43,858 bases of DNA. Source: an uncultured Prevotella sp. (lineage in GTDB: Bacteria > Bacteroidota > Bacteroidia > Bacteroidales > Bacteroidaceae). The translations under genes were made by a program, and so were the position numbers. The DNA is taken from assembly GCA_900315955.1 (NCBI GenBank), contig ONBC01000026.1:1-43858 (forward strand). The letters run 5' to 3'. The notes under the pieces are model-generated. The model was not told the DNA's origin, made no database searches, and was given only the letters and a program-made list of their open reading frames with translations. Numbering within the stretch: position 1 is the stretch's first letter; every line of letters starts with the position of its first letter. Below are positions 1 through 9,877 of this stretch, piece by piece.

Positions 1-1
1 C

Positions 2-196
2 GCCTGGGGCCGCGTGTGGGCTTCGAACATGACGGATGAGGTCGTCAAGTATCTCCTCACCGTCGATGTCCACTCTCCCAACTACGCCCGCGTCAATGGC
101 GCCCTGCCGATGATCGACGCCTGGTACACCGCCTTCAATGTGAAGAAGGGCGACAAGATGTTCGTGCCGAAGAACAAGCGCGCACATATCTGGTAA
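2..196 (+). CDS. pepO: M13 (neprilysin/PepO) family metallopeptidase, C-terminal fragment
   Basis: This is the last 64 codons of a gene that begins before the window; the reading frame is open from base 2 to the TAA at 194-196. The peptide contains VHSPNYARVNG, a middle stretch AWYTAFNVKKGDKM, and ends in RAHIW. This matches the C-terminal end of M13 zinc metallopeptidases, which carry H(S/T)P..RVNG and finish with ..IW. The family hydrolyses peptides, usually in the periplasm or at the cell surface. The zinc motifs HExxH and ExxxD lie outside the window, so activity cannot be judged. A hairpin follows within about 40 bases. Confidence 0.85.
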   Translation, partial: AWGRVWASNMTDEVVKYLLTVDVHSPNYARVNGALPMIDAWYTAFNVKKGDKMFVPKNKRAHIW

Positions 197-234
197 ACGC
201 TCCGGCTGGACACAGCCGCGAAACATGATAAAGC

Positions 235-270
235 CCGGCCAATGCTTGCCTCAGGGCAACACTGGCCGGA
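235..270. terminator. Imperfect hairpin after the M13 peptidase gene
   Basis: The arms around 235-250 (ccggccaatgcttgcc) and 255-270 (gggcaacactggccgg) are largely complementary around a four-base loop. Read on the plus strand the hairpin is followed by an A-rich rather than a T-rich run, so it is not a textbook intrinsic terminator for the peptidase gene. It could serve as an mRNA 3' stabiliser or as a REP-like palindrome related to the transposase gene downstream. Confidence 0.45.
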
Positions 271-283
271 CAAAAAGGGAGGA

Positions 284-338
284 GGCACTTAAGAGGCACT
301 TACGGGGCACTTAAGAGGCACTTACGGGGCACTTACTA
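284..338. repeat. 11-bp tandem repeat, five units
   Basis: Five head-to-tail 11-base units start with ggcactta and alternate between the endings aga and cgg (ggcacttaaga, ggcacttacgg). The array therefore also has a 22-bp higher-order period. It is non-coding and directly abuts the left arm of the inverted repeat at 336-361. Confidence 0.8.
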
Positions 339-488
339 TGTAAGTGCTTACACAACAATTGGAGGAACGGCGCTCGAAAACAAAGGAAAGGCGTTCAAAA
401 ACAAGGAAACGGCGCTCAAAACAAAGGAACAGCGCTCGAAAGCTGTGGAAAGCCTTTCGAAGCAATTGTTGAGTAAGCAGTTTCATAG
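336..488. repeat. 153-bp element: 26-bp inverted repeats flanking 20-22 bp tandem repeats
   Basis: The left arm (336-361, starting ctatg and ending caacaattg) and the right arm (463-488, starting caattgttg and ending catag) match at 23 of 26 positions as inverted repeats. Between them lie about four degenerate units of 20-22 bases of the type ggcgctcgaaaacaaagg. The structure resembles a small non-autonomous mobile element or an extended cruciform. It lies 81 bases upstream of the REP-associated transposase gene, which is the natural candidate to act on it. Confidence 0.75.
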
Positions 489-569
489 AAACTGCCCCAA
501 CAAGCGGCTCCACCCTCTTCAAGCCACCCACCAACGACAAAAACATCAACCATTAAGAGCTATTTACCT

Positions 570-1526
570 ATGACCGATCACACAGACAGATCCAACAATC
601 CTTTCGCTGGAGAGAAAAAGCCTTCTATGCTCAGGCGCTGCTCCGGCAATGACTATCGGTCCCGTCGCATGTACATGATCACGATGACTACCGCCAACAG
701 AACCCCTTGGTTCGGACAGATTGTAGGCTCTACGAATGCACCTTGGGGATCAGAGGACTTTCCACATATAGCGCTCTCTCCGCTCGGTCGGGCTGTCGGG
801 CACTGCTGGTTCGATATTCATACTCATCATCCGGAAATTGAGGTCGTCATGCTACAGATGATGCCTGACCATCTTCATGGTATCCTTTTCGTCAAAGAGG
901 AGCTCACCCGTCCTTTGGGAAAAGTCATCAATGGTTTCAAGGTAGGATGCAACAAAGCGTTCAGAAAGCTCATCCTGCACGAGGAGCAACCGGCTTTCAA
1001 TAAAAGCCTTACCCCAAAACAGTATGAACGCAGCCAGCTCCTTTGGGCTAAAGGTTATAATGACCGCATCCTATTTCAGGACGGCCAATATGAACGTTGG
1101 AAGAAATACTTATATACCAACCCCTATCGTCTTCTCATGAAACGTGAGCATCCGGAACTTTTCAAAGTACAAAGAGACCTTAGATATGGCAACCTTAGCT
1201 TCTCTGCCGTGGGTAACCGGTTCCTCCTTGACTATCCTGAAAAGATTGCACTCCGATGTTCACGAAGCATGACGACAGAAGATATAGAGAAAAAGAAACA
1301 GAAAACCATCATGCGGGCCCTTGTAGACGGCAGTTTCCCGGTCGTCTTCCTTCAAGAGAATGGGCTCACCAGTTTAGCCAAACCCGGCGGCACACGTTTT
1401 GCACTGTGTGCCGCCGGCAAACTTCTTATTCTCGCGCCCTGGGAACATCATAACGAGCGACGGAACATCACCCGCAGCCAATGTCTTGAACTTAACGACA
1501 TGGCACAGATGTTAGCCAGACAATGA
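570..1526 (+). CDS. REP-associated tyrosine transposase (IS200-like Y1/HUH family)
   Basis: This 318-residue protein has the layout of a Y1 transposase-like nuclease. Residues about 33-110 form the core and contain the metal-binding HUH motif as PDHLHGILF (His101, His103). A later segment, GYNDRILFQDGQYERWKKYLYTNPYR (given here in two parts: GYNDRILFQDGQ, then YERWKKYLYTNPYR), is typical of the REP-associated branch. Tyr174 is my candidate for the catalytic tyrosine by analogy with IS608 TnpA. Such enzymes cut and rejoin single-stranded DNA at palindromic REP elements and are usually single-copy, domesticated genes. About 100 C-terminal residues extend beyond the core and have no function I recognise. 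No IS200-type ends are visible around the gene, but repeats lie directly upstream. Confidence 0.8.
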   Translation: MTDHTDRSNNPFAGEKKPSMLRRCSGNDYRSRRMYMITMTTANRTPWFGQIVGSTNAPWGSEDFPHIALSPLGRAVGHCWFDIHTHHPEIEVVMLQMMPDHLHGILFVKEELTRPLGKVINGFKVGCNKAFRKLILHEEQPAFNKSLTPKQYERSQLLWAKGYNDRILFQDGQYERWKKYLYTNPYRLLMKREHPELFKVQRDLRYGNLSFSAVGNRFLLDYPEKIALRCSRSMTTEDIEKKKQKTIMRALVDGSFPVVFLQENGLTSLAKPGGTRFALCAAGKLLILAPWEHHNERRNITRSQCLELNDMAQMLARQ

Positions 1527-1539
1527 GGACAACAATATT

Positions 1540-2556
1540 TTACTTCACGTTTCCTACCTTGATGAGGTACTCAGCAATCTGCACGGCATTGAGCGCCGCA
1601 CCCTTACGGATCTGGTCTCCCGTGAGCCACAGTGTGTAGCTGTTATCCTCAGCGAGGTCCTTACGCACGCGGCCGACATAAACATCGTCCTTCCCAGCGC
1701 TCTCCAACGGCATGGGGTAGACATACTGGTCAGTGGGATCCTGGACGAGCGTCACGCCCGGCGCGTTCTTCAACGCTTCCTGGATATCCTTAATCTCCAA
1801 CGGCTTCTCCGTCTCGAACCACACGCTCTCAGAGTGAGAACGGAGCGAAGAGACACGCACACAGGTAGCCGACGTACGGACATCCGAGTGCATGATCTTA
1901 CGCGTCTCGTTGAACATCTTCATCTCTTCCTTCGTGTAGTCGTTGGGCGTCATCTTATCGATCTGCGGAATGACATTATAAGCGAGCTGATGCGGGAACT
2001 TGTTGATGGTGCTGACATGACCTGTCTCAACCATCTCTTTATACTGCTGTTCGAGTTCTTTCATGGCTGCCGCGCCGGCACCGGAAGCGCTCTGGTAAGA
2101 AGCGATATGAATCTTCTTGATATGGCTCAGTTTGTCAATAGGATTGAGCACGACAACCATCATAATCGTGGTACAGTTAGGGTTGGCGATGATGCCTTTG
2201 GGGCGGTTGAGCGCATCCTCAGGGTTGATCTCCGGCACCACGAGCGGCACCTCGGGATCCATGCGCCACTGCGAACTGTTGTCAATCATCACGGCGCCAT
2301 ATTTTGTGATCGTCTCAGCAAACTCGGCCGATGTGCCGCCACCCGCAGAGACGAAGGCGATGTCCACATCCTTGAAGTCGTCGTTGTGCTGCAACTCCTT
2401 CACCGTGTAAGCCTTGCCACGGAACGTATACTGACGGCCGGCACTGCGCTTCGAGCCGAAGAGCAGAAGGTCATCGATTGGGAACTCTCTCTGAGCAAGG
2501 ATACGCAGGAACTCCTGCCCTACCGCACCGCTTGCGCCTACAATAGCAACTCTCAT
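1540..2556 (-). CDS. asd: Aspartate-semialdehyde dehydrogenase
   Basis: This 338-residue enzyme reduces aspartyl phosphate to aspartate semialdehyde with NADPH, the branch-point step towards lysine/diaminopimelate, threonine and methionine. The N-terminal NADP-binding loop is [10 protein letters not shown], the catalytic cysteine is Cys128 in ANPNCTT, and a conserved histidine lies at about 241 in RSHSES. I chose the ATG at 2554-2556 because the protein then starts directly at [10 protein letters not shown], as in the family. An in-frame start 27 codons upstream would add unrelated residues and overlap the promoter. The gene is divergent from the antiporter gene. Confidence 0.95.
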   Translation of the reverse strand: MRVAIVGASGAVGQEFLRILAQREFPIDDLLLFGSKRSAGRQYTFRGKAYTVKELQHNDDFKDVDIAFVSAGGGTSAEFAETITKYGAVMIDNSSQWRMDPEVPLVVPEINPEDALNRPKGIIANPNCTTIMMVVVLNPIDKLSHIKKIHIASYQSASGAGAAAMKELEQQYKEMVETGHVSTINKFPHQLAYNVIPQIDKMTPNDYTKEEMKMFNETRKIMHSDVRTSATCVRVSSLRSHSESVWFETEKPLEIKDIQEALKNAPGVTLVQDPTDQYVYPMPLESAGKDDVYVGRVRKDLAEDNSYTLWLTGDQIRKGAALNAVQIAEYLIKVGNVK

Positions 2557-2594
2557 AATGATATAATTTGAAATGTAATCATCAAACAATATGG

Positions 2595-2602
2595 CAAAAT
2601 TA
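2595..2602 (-). promoter_or_regulatory. Putative Bacteroidota -7 box for asd
   Basis: On the minus strand this reads TAATTTTG, a full match to TAnnTTTG, about 38 bases before the asd start codon. No good TTTG -33 box lies at the usual spacing. It sits back to back with the divergent antiporter promoter, so the two may compete. Confidence 0.45.
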
Positions 2603-2625
2603 CAACAATTCAGCGAAATTATGCG

Positions 2626-2633
2626 TAACTTTG
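2626..2633 (+). promoter_or_regulatory. Putative Bacteroidota -7 box for the antiporter gene
   Basis: TAACTTTG matches TAnnTTTG and lies about 50 bases before the ATG at 2683. The -33 box is not obvious. It is separated from the asd -7 box on the other strand by only 23 bases. Confidence 0.5.
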
Positions 2634-2682
2634 CCACAAAAATAGGAAAGAAAACTGCTTAACTAACAGAAAAGGTCGTCAG

Positions 2683-4815
2683 ATGTCGATATTTGCGTCA
2701 TATTTTCCCATCACAGACCCCACGCTGGTGTTCTTCGTGGTGCTGTTGATCATCCTCCTTGCCCCAATCATTATGGGCAAGCTTCGCATCCCGCATCTTA
2801 TCGGCATGGTGCTTGCCGGTGTGCTTGTGGGGAAATATGGGCTGAACATCCTCGTTCGCGACTCGAGCTTCGAGCTCTTCGGCCGCGTGGGTCTCTACTA
2901 TATCATGTTCCTCGCCTCCCTGGAAATGGACATGGAGGGATTGATGCGAAACAAATGGCGCACGCTGATCTTCGGGCTTCTGACCTTCGGCATCCCGTTT
3001 TGTCTTACCTGGGTCATGGGGCTTCATATTCTCGCCTACACGCCCCTCGCTGCCTTGCTGTTAGGCTGCGTGATGGCCTCGAACACCCTTGTCGCCTACC
3101 CCATCGTCTCACGCTACGGCCTGCAGCAACAGAAGAGTGTGACACTGTCGGTAGGCTCTACGATGACGAGCCTCTTCCTCGCCCTCGTCGTGCTCGCTGC
3201 TGTCGTAGCCTCGTATCAAGGCAAGAGCGACGTGCTGTTCTGGCTGTGGTTCATCGGGAAAGCTGCTGTCTATGTCGGCCTGACACTCTTCATCATTCCC
3301 CGGCTCACTCGTTGGTTTCTGCGTAGCTACAGTGATGCCGTGATGCAGTTTATCTTTGTCATGGCAGTGCTCTTCCTCTGTGCGGCCTTAGGAGAGCTTG
3401 TCGGGTTGGAAGGCATCTTCGGAGCCTTCCTTGCCGGACTGGTGATGAACCGGTATATCCCGCAGCGGTCACCCTTGATGAACCGCATCGAGTTTACCGG
3501 CAACGCCATCTTCATCCCTTATTTCCTGATTGGTGTGGGCATGCTCATCAATGTGCGCCTGCTCTTCCAAGGTGGCGGCATTCTGTTTGTCGTGGCCTGC
3601 ATCGTCTTCTTCGGCACCTTGGGCAAAGCCCTTGCTGCTTATATCGCCGCTTTCTTCTTCCGGCTCCCCACCCTTGCAGGGCACCTGATGTTCGGCCTGA
3701 CCTCTGCCCATGCCGCCGGTGCCATTGCCATGGTGATGGTCGGCATGAACCTCAAAACCCAGGACGGCACGCCCCTGGTCGACGAAGGTATGCTCAACGG
3801 CATCGTCATCATGATCCTCTTCACGTGTATCATCTCCTCACTCGTCACCGAGTGGGCCGCGCGCGCCACGGTCTTGCGCGAGCATGAGCTGCCTTCAGAA
3901 GACATCCCCGATGATGACGAGCGCATCCTTGTGCCCGTGAAATACAAAGAGTATGCTGACCGGTTGATCAGTCTTGCCATCATGGCACGTAACCCCAAAC
4001 TGAACCGGTCGCTCGTGGCCATCAATGTGGTCTACGACGATGTCAACATGCAACGCAACCAGAAAGACGGGCAGCGTCTCTTGGAACAGATACAGACCTA
4101 TGCGGCAGGCTCCGACGTGAAGGTCGACACGCAGGTGCGTGTAGCCGCCAACATAGCCAACGGCATCAAGCACGCCTTCAAGGAGTTTCAGGCCTCGGAG
4201 ATCCTCATCGGCATGCACATGCACGAGAACGTGTCGCCGAAGTTCTGGGGACAATTCCATCAAAGTCTCTTCAACGGCCTCAACCGTCAGATCATCATGG
4301 CCAGGCTCTACCATCCGTTAGCCACCCTTCGGAGGATTGTCGTGGCCGTTCCCTCCCGCGCGCAATATGAGCCGGGGTTCTACCGATGGATGGAGCGCCT
4401 GTCACGCATCGCCGTGAACCTCGACTGTAAGATCCAATTTAACGGCCGGTTGGACACGCTGCAGATGATCAATCAATTTGTCACGAACCGGCACCCCAAC
4501 CTCCGCTTCACGTGTGTAGAGATGCCTCACTGGAACGAGTTGCCCCATGTGGCGACAACCATTGCCGACGACCATCTCTTCGTCGTAGTGACAGCTCGTA
4601 AAGGCACGGTTTCGTACAAGTCAGCCATGGAACGACTGCCAGAAGAGCTGACAAAATATTTTAAAGGCAAAAACCTCATGATCATTTTCCCCGACCAATA
4701 CGGCGACGACAAGCAGACGATGACGTTCGCACAATCGCAGCACACGGAGGAAATGTCGGCCTATGACAGCGTGGCTAAATGGCTGCATAGGTTGATTGGA
4801 AGGATAAGACAATAA
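2683..4815 (+). CDS. Kef-type cation:proton antiporter with UspA-like C-terminal region
   Basis: This is a 710-residue inner-membrane protein. Residues about 10-395 contain roughly a dozen hydrophobic segments of the CPA2 Na+/H+ exchanger fold, with typical stretches such as [14 protein letters not shown] and [14 protein letters not shown]. The last 300 residues are soluble and look like one or two universal-stress-protein domains, an arrangement common in Bacteroidota CPA2 proteins and thought to sense nucleotides or stress. There is no TrkA-N (KTN) domain, unlike E. coli KefB/C. The likely role is K+ or Na+ export coupled to proton entry; the ion cannot be told from sequence. lolD follows after 20 bases, so the two may be co-transcribed. 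Confidence 0.85.
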   Translation: MSIFASYFPITDPTLVFFVVLLIILLAPIIMGKLRIPHLIGMVLAGVLVGKYGLNILVRDSSFELFGRVGLYYIMFLASLEMDMEGLMRNKWRTLIFGLLTFGIPFCLTWVMGLHILAYTPLAALLLGCVMASNTLVAYPIVSRYGLQQQKSVTLSVGSTMTSLFLALVVLAAVVASYQGKSDVLFWLWFIGKAAVYVGLTLFIIPRLTRWFLRSYSDAVMQFIFVMAVLFLCAALGELVGLEGIFGAFLAGLVMNRYIPQRSPLMNRIEFTGNAIFIPYFLIGVGMLINVRLLFQGGGILFVVACIVFFGTLGKALAAYIAAFFFRLPTLAGHLMFGLTSAHAAGAIAMVMVGMNLKTQDGTPLVDEGMLNGIVIMILFTCIISSLVTEWAARATVLREHELPSEDIPDDDERILVPVKYKEYADRLISLAIMARNPKLNRSLVAINVVYDDVNMQRNQKDGQRLLEQIQTYAAGSDVKVDTQVRVAANIANGIKHAFKEFQASEILIGMHMHENVSPKFWGQFHQSLFNGLNRQIIMARLYHPLATLRRIVVAVPSRAQYEPGFYRWMERLSRIAVNLDCKIQFNGRLDTLQMINQFVTNRHPNLRFTCVEMPHWNELPHVATTIADDHLFVVVTARKGTVSYKSAMERLPEELTKYFKGKNLMIIFPDQYGDDKQTMTFAQSQHTEEMSAYDSVAKWLHRLIGRIRQ

Positions 4816-4835
4816 AGATTAAACACGATTTAGAA

Positions 4836-5540
4836 ATGATAGACATTCAGGGAATAACAAAATCATTCGGAAAGCTGCAGGTTCTCAAGGGTATCGACCT
4901 GCACATCGATAAAGGTGAAGTGGTGAGCATCGTCGGCCCTTCAGGAGCCGGCAAAACGACCCTGCTGCAGATCATCGGCACACTCGATAAGCCGGACAGC
5001 GGGACAGTCACCGTGGACGGTGTAGACGTAAGCGGACTGTCGGAAAAGAAACTTGCCGACTTCCGAAACCAGCACATTGGCTTTGTATTCCAGTTTCATC
5101 AGCTTCTCCCGGAGTTCACAGCCTTAGAGAACATCATGATCCCCGCTTTCATCGCCGGCAAGGGGCGCAAGGAAGCGCGCGAGCGTGCAGAAGAGTTGCT
5201 CAACTTTATGGGGCTCTCCGACCGTGCATCCCACAAGCCCAATGAGCTGTCGGGCGGTGAGAAGCAACGTGTTGCCGTGGCGCGCGCCCTGGTCAACAAC
5301 CCCGCAGTGGTTCTCGCCGATGAGCCGTCGGGCAGCCTTGACTCGAAGAATAAGGCTGAGCTCCATCAACTCTTCTTCGACCTGCGTGATAAGTTCGGTC
5401 AGACCTTTGTCATCGTCACCCACGACGAGAACCTCGCCCAACTCACTGACAGAACGATACACATGAAGGACGGCGTGTTGGAGACTCCGCCTCAGCCTTC
5501 CCCTAAGAAGGAGGGAGAAACCGATACCCTTGCAGTATGA
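4836..5540 (+). CDS. lolD: LolD-like ABC transporter ATP-binding protein
   Basis: This is a 234-residue ATPase. It has Walker [10 protein letters not shown] (about residues 34-42), Q-loop in [17 protein letters not shown], signature [15 protein letters not shown], Walker [13 protein letters not shown] and the H-loop VTHDEN. The pattern is that of the MacB/LolD (FtsE-like) group. LolD with LolC/E releases lipoproteins from the inner membrane, but no permease gene is adjacent, so the assignment rests on sequence type alone. The last 16 or so residues ([11 protein letters not shown]...) are not part of the ABC fold and appear to be encoded by an intergenic repeat read into the frame. The stop codon overlaps the tilS start (ATGA), implying translational coupling. 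Confidence 0.85.
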   Translation: MIDIQGITKSFGKLQVLKGIDLHIDKGEVVSIVGPSGAGKTTLLQIIGTLDKPDSGTVTVDGVDVSGLSEKKLADFRNQHIGFVFQFHQLLPEFTALENIMIPAFIAGKGRKEARERAEELLNFMGLSDRASHKPNELSGGEKQRVAVARALVNNPAVVLADEPSGSLDSKNKAELHQLFFDLRDKFGQTFVIVTHDENLAQLTDRTIHMKDGVLETPPQPSPKKEGETDTLAV

Positions 5541-6886
5541 TCAAGAAGTTGCTTCTTCCATCTGACAAGAGCAGGTCCTCCTGCCTTATCCTTGCTCTCA
5601 GCGGCGGCCCCGACAGTGTTGCCCTGCTGCGGATGATACTTGACGAAGGCTATAACGTGGAGGCTGCACATTGCAACTTCCATTTGCGCGGTGCAGAAAG
5701 CGACCGCGACGAGGCGTTCTGCAAGAATCTGTGCGAGAAGTTAGGCGTAAAGCTACATCTCGTGCATTTCGACACGAAGGAGTTCGCGCAACTGCGTGGC
5801 ATCTCCATCGAGATGGCGGCACGCGAGCTGCGCTATCGCTGGTTCACCCAACTCGCTCAAGACACAGGTGCCGAAGGGGTCTGCATCGCCCACCACAGTG
5901 ATGACCAGGTAGAGACAATCCTGCTCAATATGCTTCGTGGCACTGGCCTTAAAGGGCTCTTAGGAATGCAACGCAAGAACGGCATTTTCCTGAGACCGTT
6001 GTTGGGTGTTTCGAGAAACGAGATTCTTCAGTATCTCGACGCTATCGGGCAAGACTATGTGACCGACAGCACGAACTTAGAGGATGACGCGCAACGCAAC
6101 AAGCTACGGCTCGATGTCATACCGATGTTGGAGAAGGTGACACCTGCCGCCAAGCAGAATATCCTTCGCATGGCCGACAACCTCGGTGACGTAGCGGAAG
6201 TAGTGAAGCAAAGCCTCGAAGATGCCAGACAACGATGTGCCATGGCCACGCGTTCCGGAAAGGCTTATTCCTTGAAAATGATACGGAGCTATGCCAGTCC
6301 ACGCCTTCTACTATGGTCTCTTGTCTCAGACCACGGGTTCAATAGGAAGCAGGCTACAGAGATGCTATCGTCAACTGAAGGCGGAAGAATCTGGACCAGC
6401 CAACAGACTGTGGCCGTCATCAGCAATAACACCTTGTTCTTTTATGCCCGTGCGGCATGGGAAACGCCCTTACCTACCCTGCGCATTCCGGAAGAAGGGC
6501 TCTACAGCTTCCACAATGGCAATTTTCGCGTTACAATCGCAGAGGCAATCCCTCCACAGCCTTCCAAAGAGCGCAATATCGCCACTTTGGACGCAGATAC
6601 AGCCACGTTTCCGCTTACCTTAAGACCTGCTCTGGCCGGCGACCGCTTCGTCCCTTTCGGCATGAACGGGTCGAAGCTCGTCAGCGACTACTTAAAAGAC
6701 AGAAAGGTTGAACCGTTGGAGCGTCATCAGCAGCTCGTTGTCACCAACAGCAACGGGCTGATCATGTGGCTCGTAGGAAGGACTGTAGACGAACGGTTCA
6801 AGATAGCAGGAAGCACAAAAAAGGTGCTGACGATAGAGCTGAAGAGAGCAGAAGACCGTGCCGTAAACGGCACGGCACAGAACTAA
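5537..6886 (+). CDS. tilS: tRNA(Ile)-lysidine synthetase
   Basis: This 449-residue protein has the N-type PP-loop [13 protein letters not shown] at about residues 18-30, followed by [14 protein letters not shown] and the [23 protein letters not shown] motif of TilS. The C-terminal region ([20 protein letters not shown]) matches the TilS C-terminal substrate-binding domain. The enzyme attaches lysine to C34 of tRNA-Ile(CAU), so that it reads AUA and is charged with isoleucine; it is essential. It starts in the ATGA overlap with lolD. The end is followed by purine-rich repeats and a bidirectional terminator. Confidence 0.95.
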   Translation: MIKKLLLPSDKSRSSCLILALSGGPDSVALLRMILDEGYNVEAAHCNFHLRGAESDRDEAFCKNLCEKLGVKLHLVHFDTKEFAQLRGISIEMAARELRYRWFTQLAQDTGAEGVCIAHHSDDQVETILLNMLRGTGLKGLLGMQRKNGIFLRPLLGVSRNEILQYLDAIGQDYVTDSTNLEDDAQRNKLRLDVIPMLEKVTPAAKQNILRMADNLGDVAEVVKQSLEDARQRCAMATRSGKAYSLKMIRSYASPRLLLWSLVSDHGFNRKQATEMLSSTEGGRIWTSQQTVAVISNNTLFFYARAAWETPLPTLRIPEEGLYSFHNGNFRVTIAEAIPPQPSKERNIATLDADTATFPLTLRPALAGDRFVPFGMNGSKLVSDYLKDRKVEPLERHQQLVVTNSNGLIMWLVGRTVDERFKIAGSTKKVLTIELKRAEDRAVNGTAQN

Positions 6887-6887
6887 A

Positions 6888-6990
6888 GAAAAGAGCGAAG
6901 AGGGGAAAAACGAAGAGGAAAGAACGAGGAGGGATAAACGAAGAGGGAAGAACGAGGAGGAAAGAACGAGGAAGGAAGAACGAGGAGAAC
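6888..6990. repeat. Purine-rich degenerate tandem repeat
   Basis: About eight degenerate units of 11-13 bases of the type gaagaggaaagaac / gaggaggaaagaac fill the space between the tilS stop and the terminator. The plus strand is almost entirely purine here, so the minus strand of the ompA 3' region is polypyrimidine. No gene is supported. Confidence 0.7.
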
Positions 6991-6998
6991 AAAAAAAG

Positions 6999-7030
6999 AA
7001 CCCCGGCTTGCGCGGTAGCAAACCGGGGTT
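6999..7030. terminator. Bidirectional intrinsic terminator between tilS and the OmpA-family gene
   Basis: The arms aaccccgg (6999-7006) and ccggggtt (7023-7030) pair perfectly, with an additional ttgc/gcaa pairing inside. T/A-rich runs lie on both sides. It stands between two convergent genes and can serve both. Confidence 0.85.
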
Positions 7031-7100
7031 TAGCGTTGTTTTAACGTCTTGGGTATAACTTCCTCTCCTTACAGGGTAAGGGGGGAAGAGGTCTGTATGT

Positions 7101-8216
7101 TTACGGCTCAGCAACCATGATAGAGACACGGTTCTTATCGTTCTCGGAGAACGGCTGAACACGTGCACCCTTGCTGTCACTTGTGATACGGCTTTCAGCG
7201 ATGCCTGCCTTCTTCAGAGCTTCTACCACTGTGGCAGCACGCTTAGCAGCCAAACGATCATTGATATTATCATTTCCTGTGCCAGCATCAGCATAACCCG
7301 TCACGGTCACCTTAGCCTCAGGATACTTGTTCAGATAAGCCACGATCTCGTCAACCTTCGTCTGCTCCTGTGTAGTAACAGCAGTCTTGTTGATGGTGAA
7401 GAATACATCGCGACGCAGCGGCTCGATCTTCTCTGGAGCAGGTGCCGGAGCCGGTGTAGGCTCAACATACTCTTCCTGCTGTGGTTCCGGTGCAGGTGCT
7501 GGCTCCGGAGCCTTCTTTGTGTAGCTCTTACCCAAGTTGATGCGCAGGCCAGCGAGGGCATTGAAATACCAGTCGGGGTTACCGGCTTTCTTAGAGTTAT
7601 ATTTATCTGTCAAGATGTTGGCATTGCCTTCAACCATGATGCTGACAGCCTTGCTGACACGGAAGTTCAGCTCTACGCCGCCACGACCAACCGGACGAAC
7701 CTTTGTGCCGTCCCAGATATAACGCATCTCATAAGCCTTTGCAAGCTCATTGGCACGGTCATTACCCCAAGCAATGTTGGCACCACCACCAATGAAAGCG
7801 CTCAGATTGAACACACGGTTGGGATTCCAACCACAGAAAGCGTTGCTGAGGTTGAAGATGAAGTCGATGCCCGGAGCTACATACTTCCATTTGTAAGTGA
7901 CATTGGCGGGAACGGCGTTACCCAACTCCGTAACACCATTGTAGCCACCCTTGCTCTGCCAAGCGTTAGCAGCAATGCGGGCACCGAACCAAGGATTGAA
8001 CTGGTAGCCAATGCCGAGCTGTACGTTCGGTGAAATCAGATCACCAAACTTAGCCTCGCCAAGTGTGTACTGAGCACCCCCCTGCAGATCCAGGAACGCA
8101 TGCTTCTTGAATGTGTACTCATTGCCTTCCTTATCTGTGTAAGTGGCTTGAGCCATAGCAACAGATGATCCGCCAAGGACCAATGCTGCAACCAATAAAG
8201 TCTTAATGCACTTCAT
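7101..8216 (-). CDS. OmpA-family outer membrane protein
   Basis: This 371-residue protein has a signal peptide (MKCIKTLLVAALVLGGSSVAMA, cut near residue 22). An eight-stranded-barrel-like region follows at about residues 35-230, with motifs such as PNVQLGIGYQFNPWFGARI. A Pro/Ala/Glu linker (APEPAPAPEPQQ) spans about 238-270. The C-terminal OmpA/MotB peptidoglycan-binding domain contains VTGYADAGTGNDNINDRLAAKRA. Proteins of this type anchor the outer membrane to the cell wall and are abundant in Bacteroidota. The gene stands alone, with its own promoter-like box and a strong terminator. Confidence 0.93.
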   Translation of the reverse strand: MKCIKTLLVAALVLGGSSVAMAQATYTDKEGNEYTFKKHAFLDLQGGAQYTLGEAKFGDLISPNVQLGIGYQFNPWFGARIAANAWQSKGGYNGVTELGNAVPANVTYKWKYVAPGIDFIFNLSNAFCGWNPNRVFNLSAFIGGGANIAWGNDRANELAKAYEMRYIWDGTKVRPVGRGGVELNFRVSKAVSIMVEGNANILTDKYNSKKAGNPDWYFNALAGLRINLGKSYTKKAPEPAPAPEPQQEEYVEPTPAPAPAPEKIEPLRRDVFFTINKTAVTTQEQTKVDEIVAYLNKYPEAKVTVTGYADAGTGNDNINDRLAAKRAATVVEALKKAGIAESRITSDSKGARVQPFSENDKNRVSIMVAEP

Positions 8217-8290
8217 AAAGCGATTAAATTAGTTAATATTAACTTGTTATATATTCTCCCAAATAAACGTCACGCACGTTAATCTCTGTG

Positions 8291-8298
8291 CAAAGTTA
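8291..8298 (-). promoter_or_regulatory. Putative -7 box for the OmpA-family gene
   Basis: The minus strand reads TAACTTTG, matching TAnnTTTG, about 75 bases before the start codon. That leaves a leader of about 65 nt with an AT-rich end. The -33 position lacks TTTG. Confidence 0.5.
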
Positions 8299-8346
8299 GC
8301 AAATAAATCAATACATGTGTGACTTTTTTTCTTATTTTTTCTTAAA

Positions 8347-9735
8347 TTAGAACTCTGCGTTCTTCGGGGTACGCGGGAACGGAATGACGTCGCGGATATT
8401 CTGCATGCCTGTAACGAAGAGGATCAGACGCTCAAAGCCAAGGCCGAAACCGGCGTGAGGGCAGGAGCCGTACTTTCGGGTGTCGAGATACCAGCTGTAG
8501 GTGCTCTCCTTCATGCCACGGCGCTCAATCTCGTCAAGGAGTTTCTGATAGCTCTCCTCACGCACGGAACCACCAATGATCTCACCGATACGTGGGAAGA
8601 GGACATCTGTGCCCTGCATGGTCTTACCATCGGGGTTCTTCTTCATGTAGAACGCCTTGATCTCCGTAGGATAGTCGGTCATGATGACCGGCCGCTTGAA
8701 ATGCTCCTCCACGAGGTAACGCTCGTGCTCTGAGGCGAGATCCATACCCCACCCCGTGATAGGGAACTCAAACTTATGGCCGTCCTTTACGGCCTGCTCA
8801 AGGATCTTGATACCCTCCGTGTAAGGCAGACGCACGAAGTCCTCATTGATGACACTCTCCAAAGTCTGAATAAGCGTCTTATCGATCATCTTGTTGAGGA
8901 ACTCCAAGTCATCCCTACAGTTGTCGAGTGCCCAACGGACACAATACTTGATGAAGTCCTCTTCAAGATCCATCAGTTCATCCTTATCCATGAAAGCGAC
9001 CTCTGGCTCGATCATCCAGAACTCAGCGAGGTGACGCGGTGTGTTACTGTTCTCTGCACGGAACGTAGGACCAAAGGTGTAGATGGCACCCAAGGCTGTA
9101 GCGCCGAGCTCACCCTCAAGCTGGCCAGACACGGTGAGGTTCGTCTTCTTGCCGAAGAAATCCTTATCATACTCTACCTTGCCGCTCTTTGCTACACGGT
9201 CAAGGTCGAGCGTGGTGACTTGGAACATCTCGCCTGCACCCTCAGCATCACTGGCCGTGATCAGCGGTGTGTTGAAATAGTAGAAGCCATGCTCATGGAA
9301 ATACTTGTGGATGGCGATGGCCATATTATGACGGATACGGAAGACGGCACCGAAAGTGTTGGTGCGCAGACGCATGTGCGCGTACTGGCGCATGTACTCA
9401 AAGGACTGGCCCTTCTTCTGCATCGGATAATCGGACGGGCAGAGACCGTAGATCTCAATCTCCTGAGCCTGAACCTCAACGGTCTGACCTTTACCCTGGC
9501 TCTCCACGAGCGTTCCCGTAGCACGGATACATGCGCCCGTGGTGATGCTCTTCAGCATCTCGGCATCGAACTTCTCCGGTGCCACAACGATCTGAATGTT
9601 CTTAATCGTTGAGCCGTCGTTCAAAGCGATGAAGTCTACGGCCTTGCTGCTCCTGTGCGAGCGCACCCAACCTTTTACTGTTATCTCCTTATTATAATCG
9701 GTGCTACGAAGTGCATCGATAACCTTTGTTCTCAT
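8347..9735 (-). CDS. asnS: Asparaginyl-tRNA synthetase
   Basis: This 462-residue class II synthetase charges tRNA-Asn. The N-terminal OB fold ([27 protein letters not shown]) binds the anticodon. The catalytic domain shows class II motif 2 ([25 protein letters not shown]) and motif 3 ([27 protein letters not shown]). The FRAENS and PFPR signatures are those of AsnRS, not AspRS. A long hairpin lies in the spacer upstream (9781-9829) and may be part of its leader. Confidence 0.97.
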   Translation of the reverse strand: MRTKVIDALRSTDYNKEITVKGWVRSHRSSKAVDFIALNDGSTIKNIQIVVAPEKFDAEMLKSITTGACIRATGTLVESQGKGQTVEVQAQEIEIYGLCPSDYPMQKKGQSFEYMRQYAHMRLRTNTFGAVFRIRHNMAIAIHKYFHEHGFYYFNTPLITASDAEGAGEMFQVTTLDLDRVAKSGKVEYDKDFFGKKTNLTVSGQLEGELGATALGAIYTFGPTFRAENSNTPRHLAEFWMIEPEVAFMDKDELMDLEEDFIKYCVRWALDNCRDDLEFLNKMIDKTLIQTLESVINEDFVRLPYTEGIKILEQAVKDGHKFEFPITGWGMDLASEHERYLVEEHFKRPVIMTDYPTEIKAFYMKKNPDGKTMQGTDVLFPRIGEIIGGSVREESYQKLLDEIERRGMKESTYSWYLDTRKYGSCPHAGFGLGFERLILFVTGMQNIRDVIPFPRTPKNAEF

Positions 9736-9780
9736 TTGAAAACCACTTTAAGCCCTCAAAGTTCCCCTAAAGGAAAGAAT

Positions 9781-9829
9781 GTTGATGGTCTTAGAGGGCT
9801 GCCGACGACAGCCCTAAAGAATCATCAAC
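9781..9829. repeat. Long imperfect hairpin between the pseudouridine synthase gene and asnS
   Basis: Arms 9781-9802 (starting gttgatgg, ending agggctg) and 9807-9829 (starting acagccct, ending atcatcaac) pair over about 20 bases around a loop containing cgac. There is no T run at either end, so a classical terminator is unlikely. It could be a processing site, an mRNA stabiliser or a REP-like palindrome in the asnS leader. Confidence 0.6.
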
Positions 9830-9877
9830 AGACTTCAAGGATTATTTATAGATTAAACTTTTGTCTGTTCTTTATGG

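Noticed and set aside
8776-9612. Long plus-strand frame of 278 codons opposite asnS
   Set aside because: Antisense shadow of a clear asparaginyl-tRNA synthetase gene; no motif of its own.
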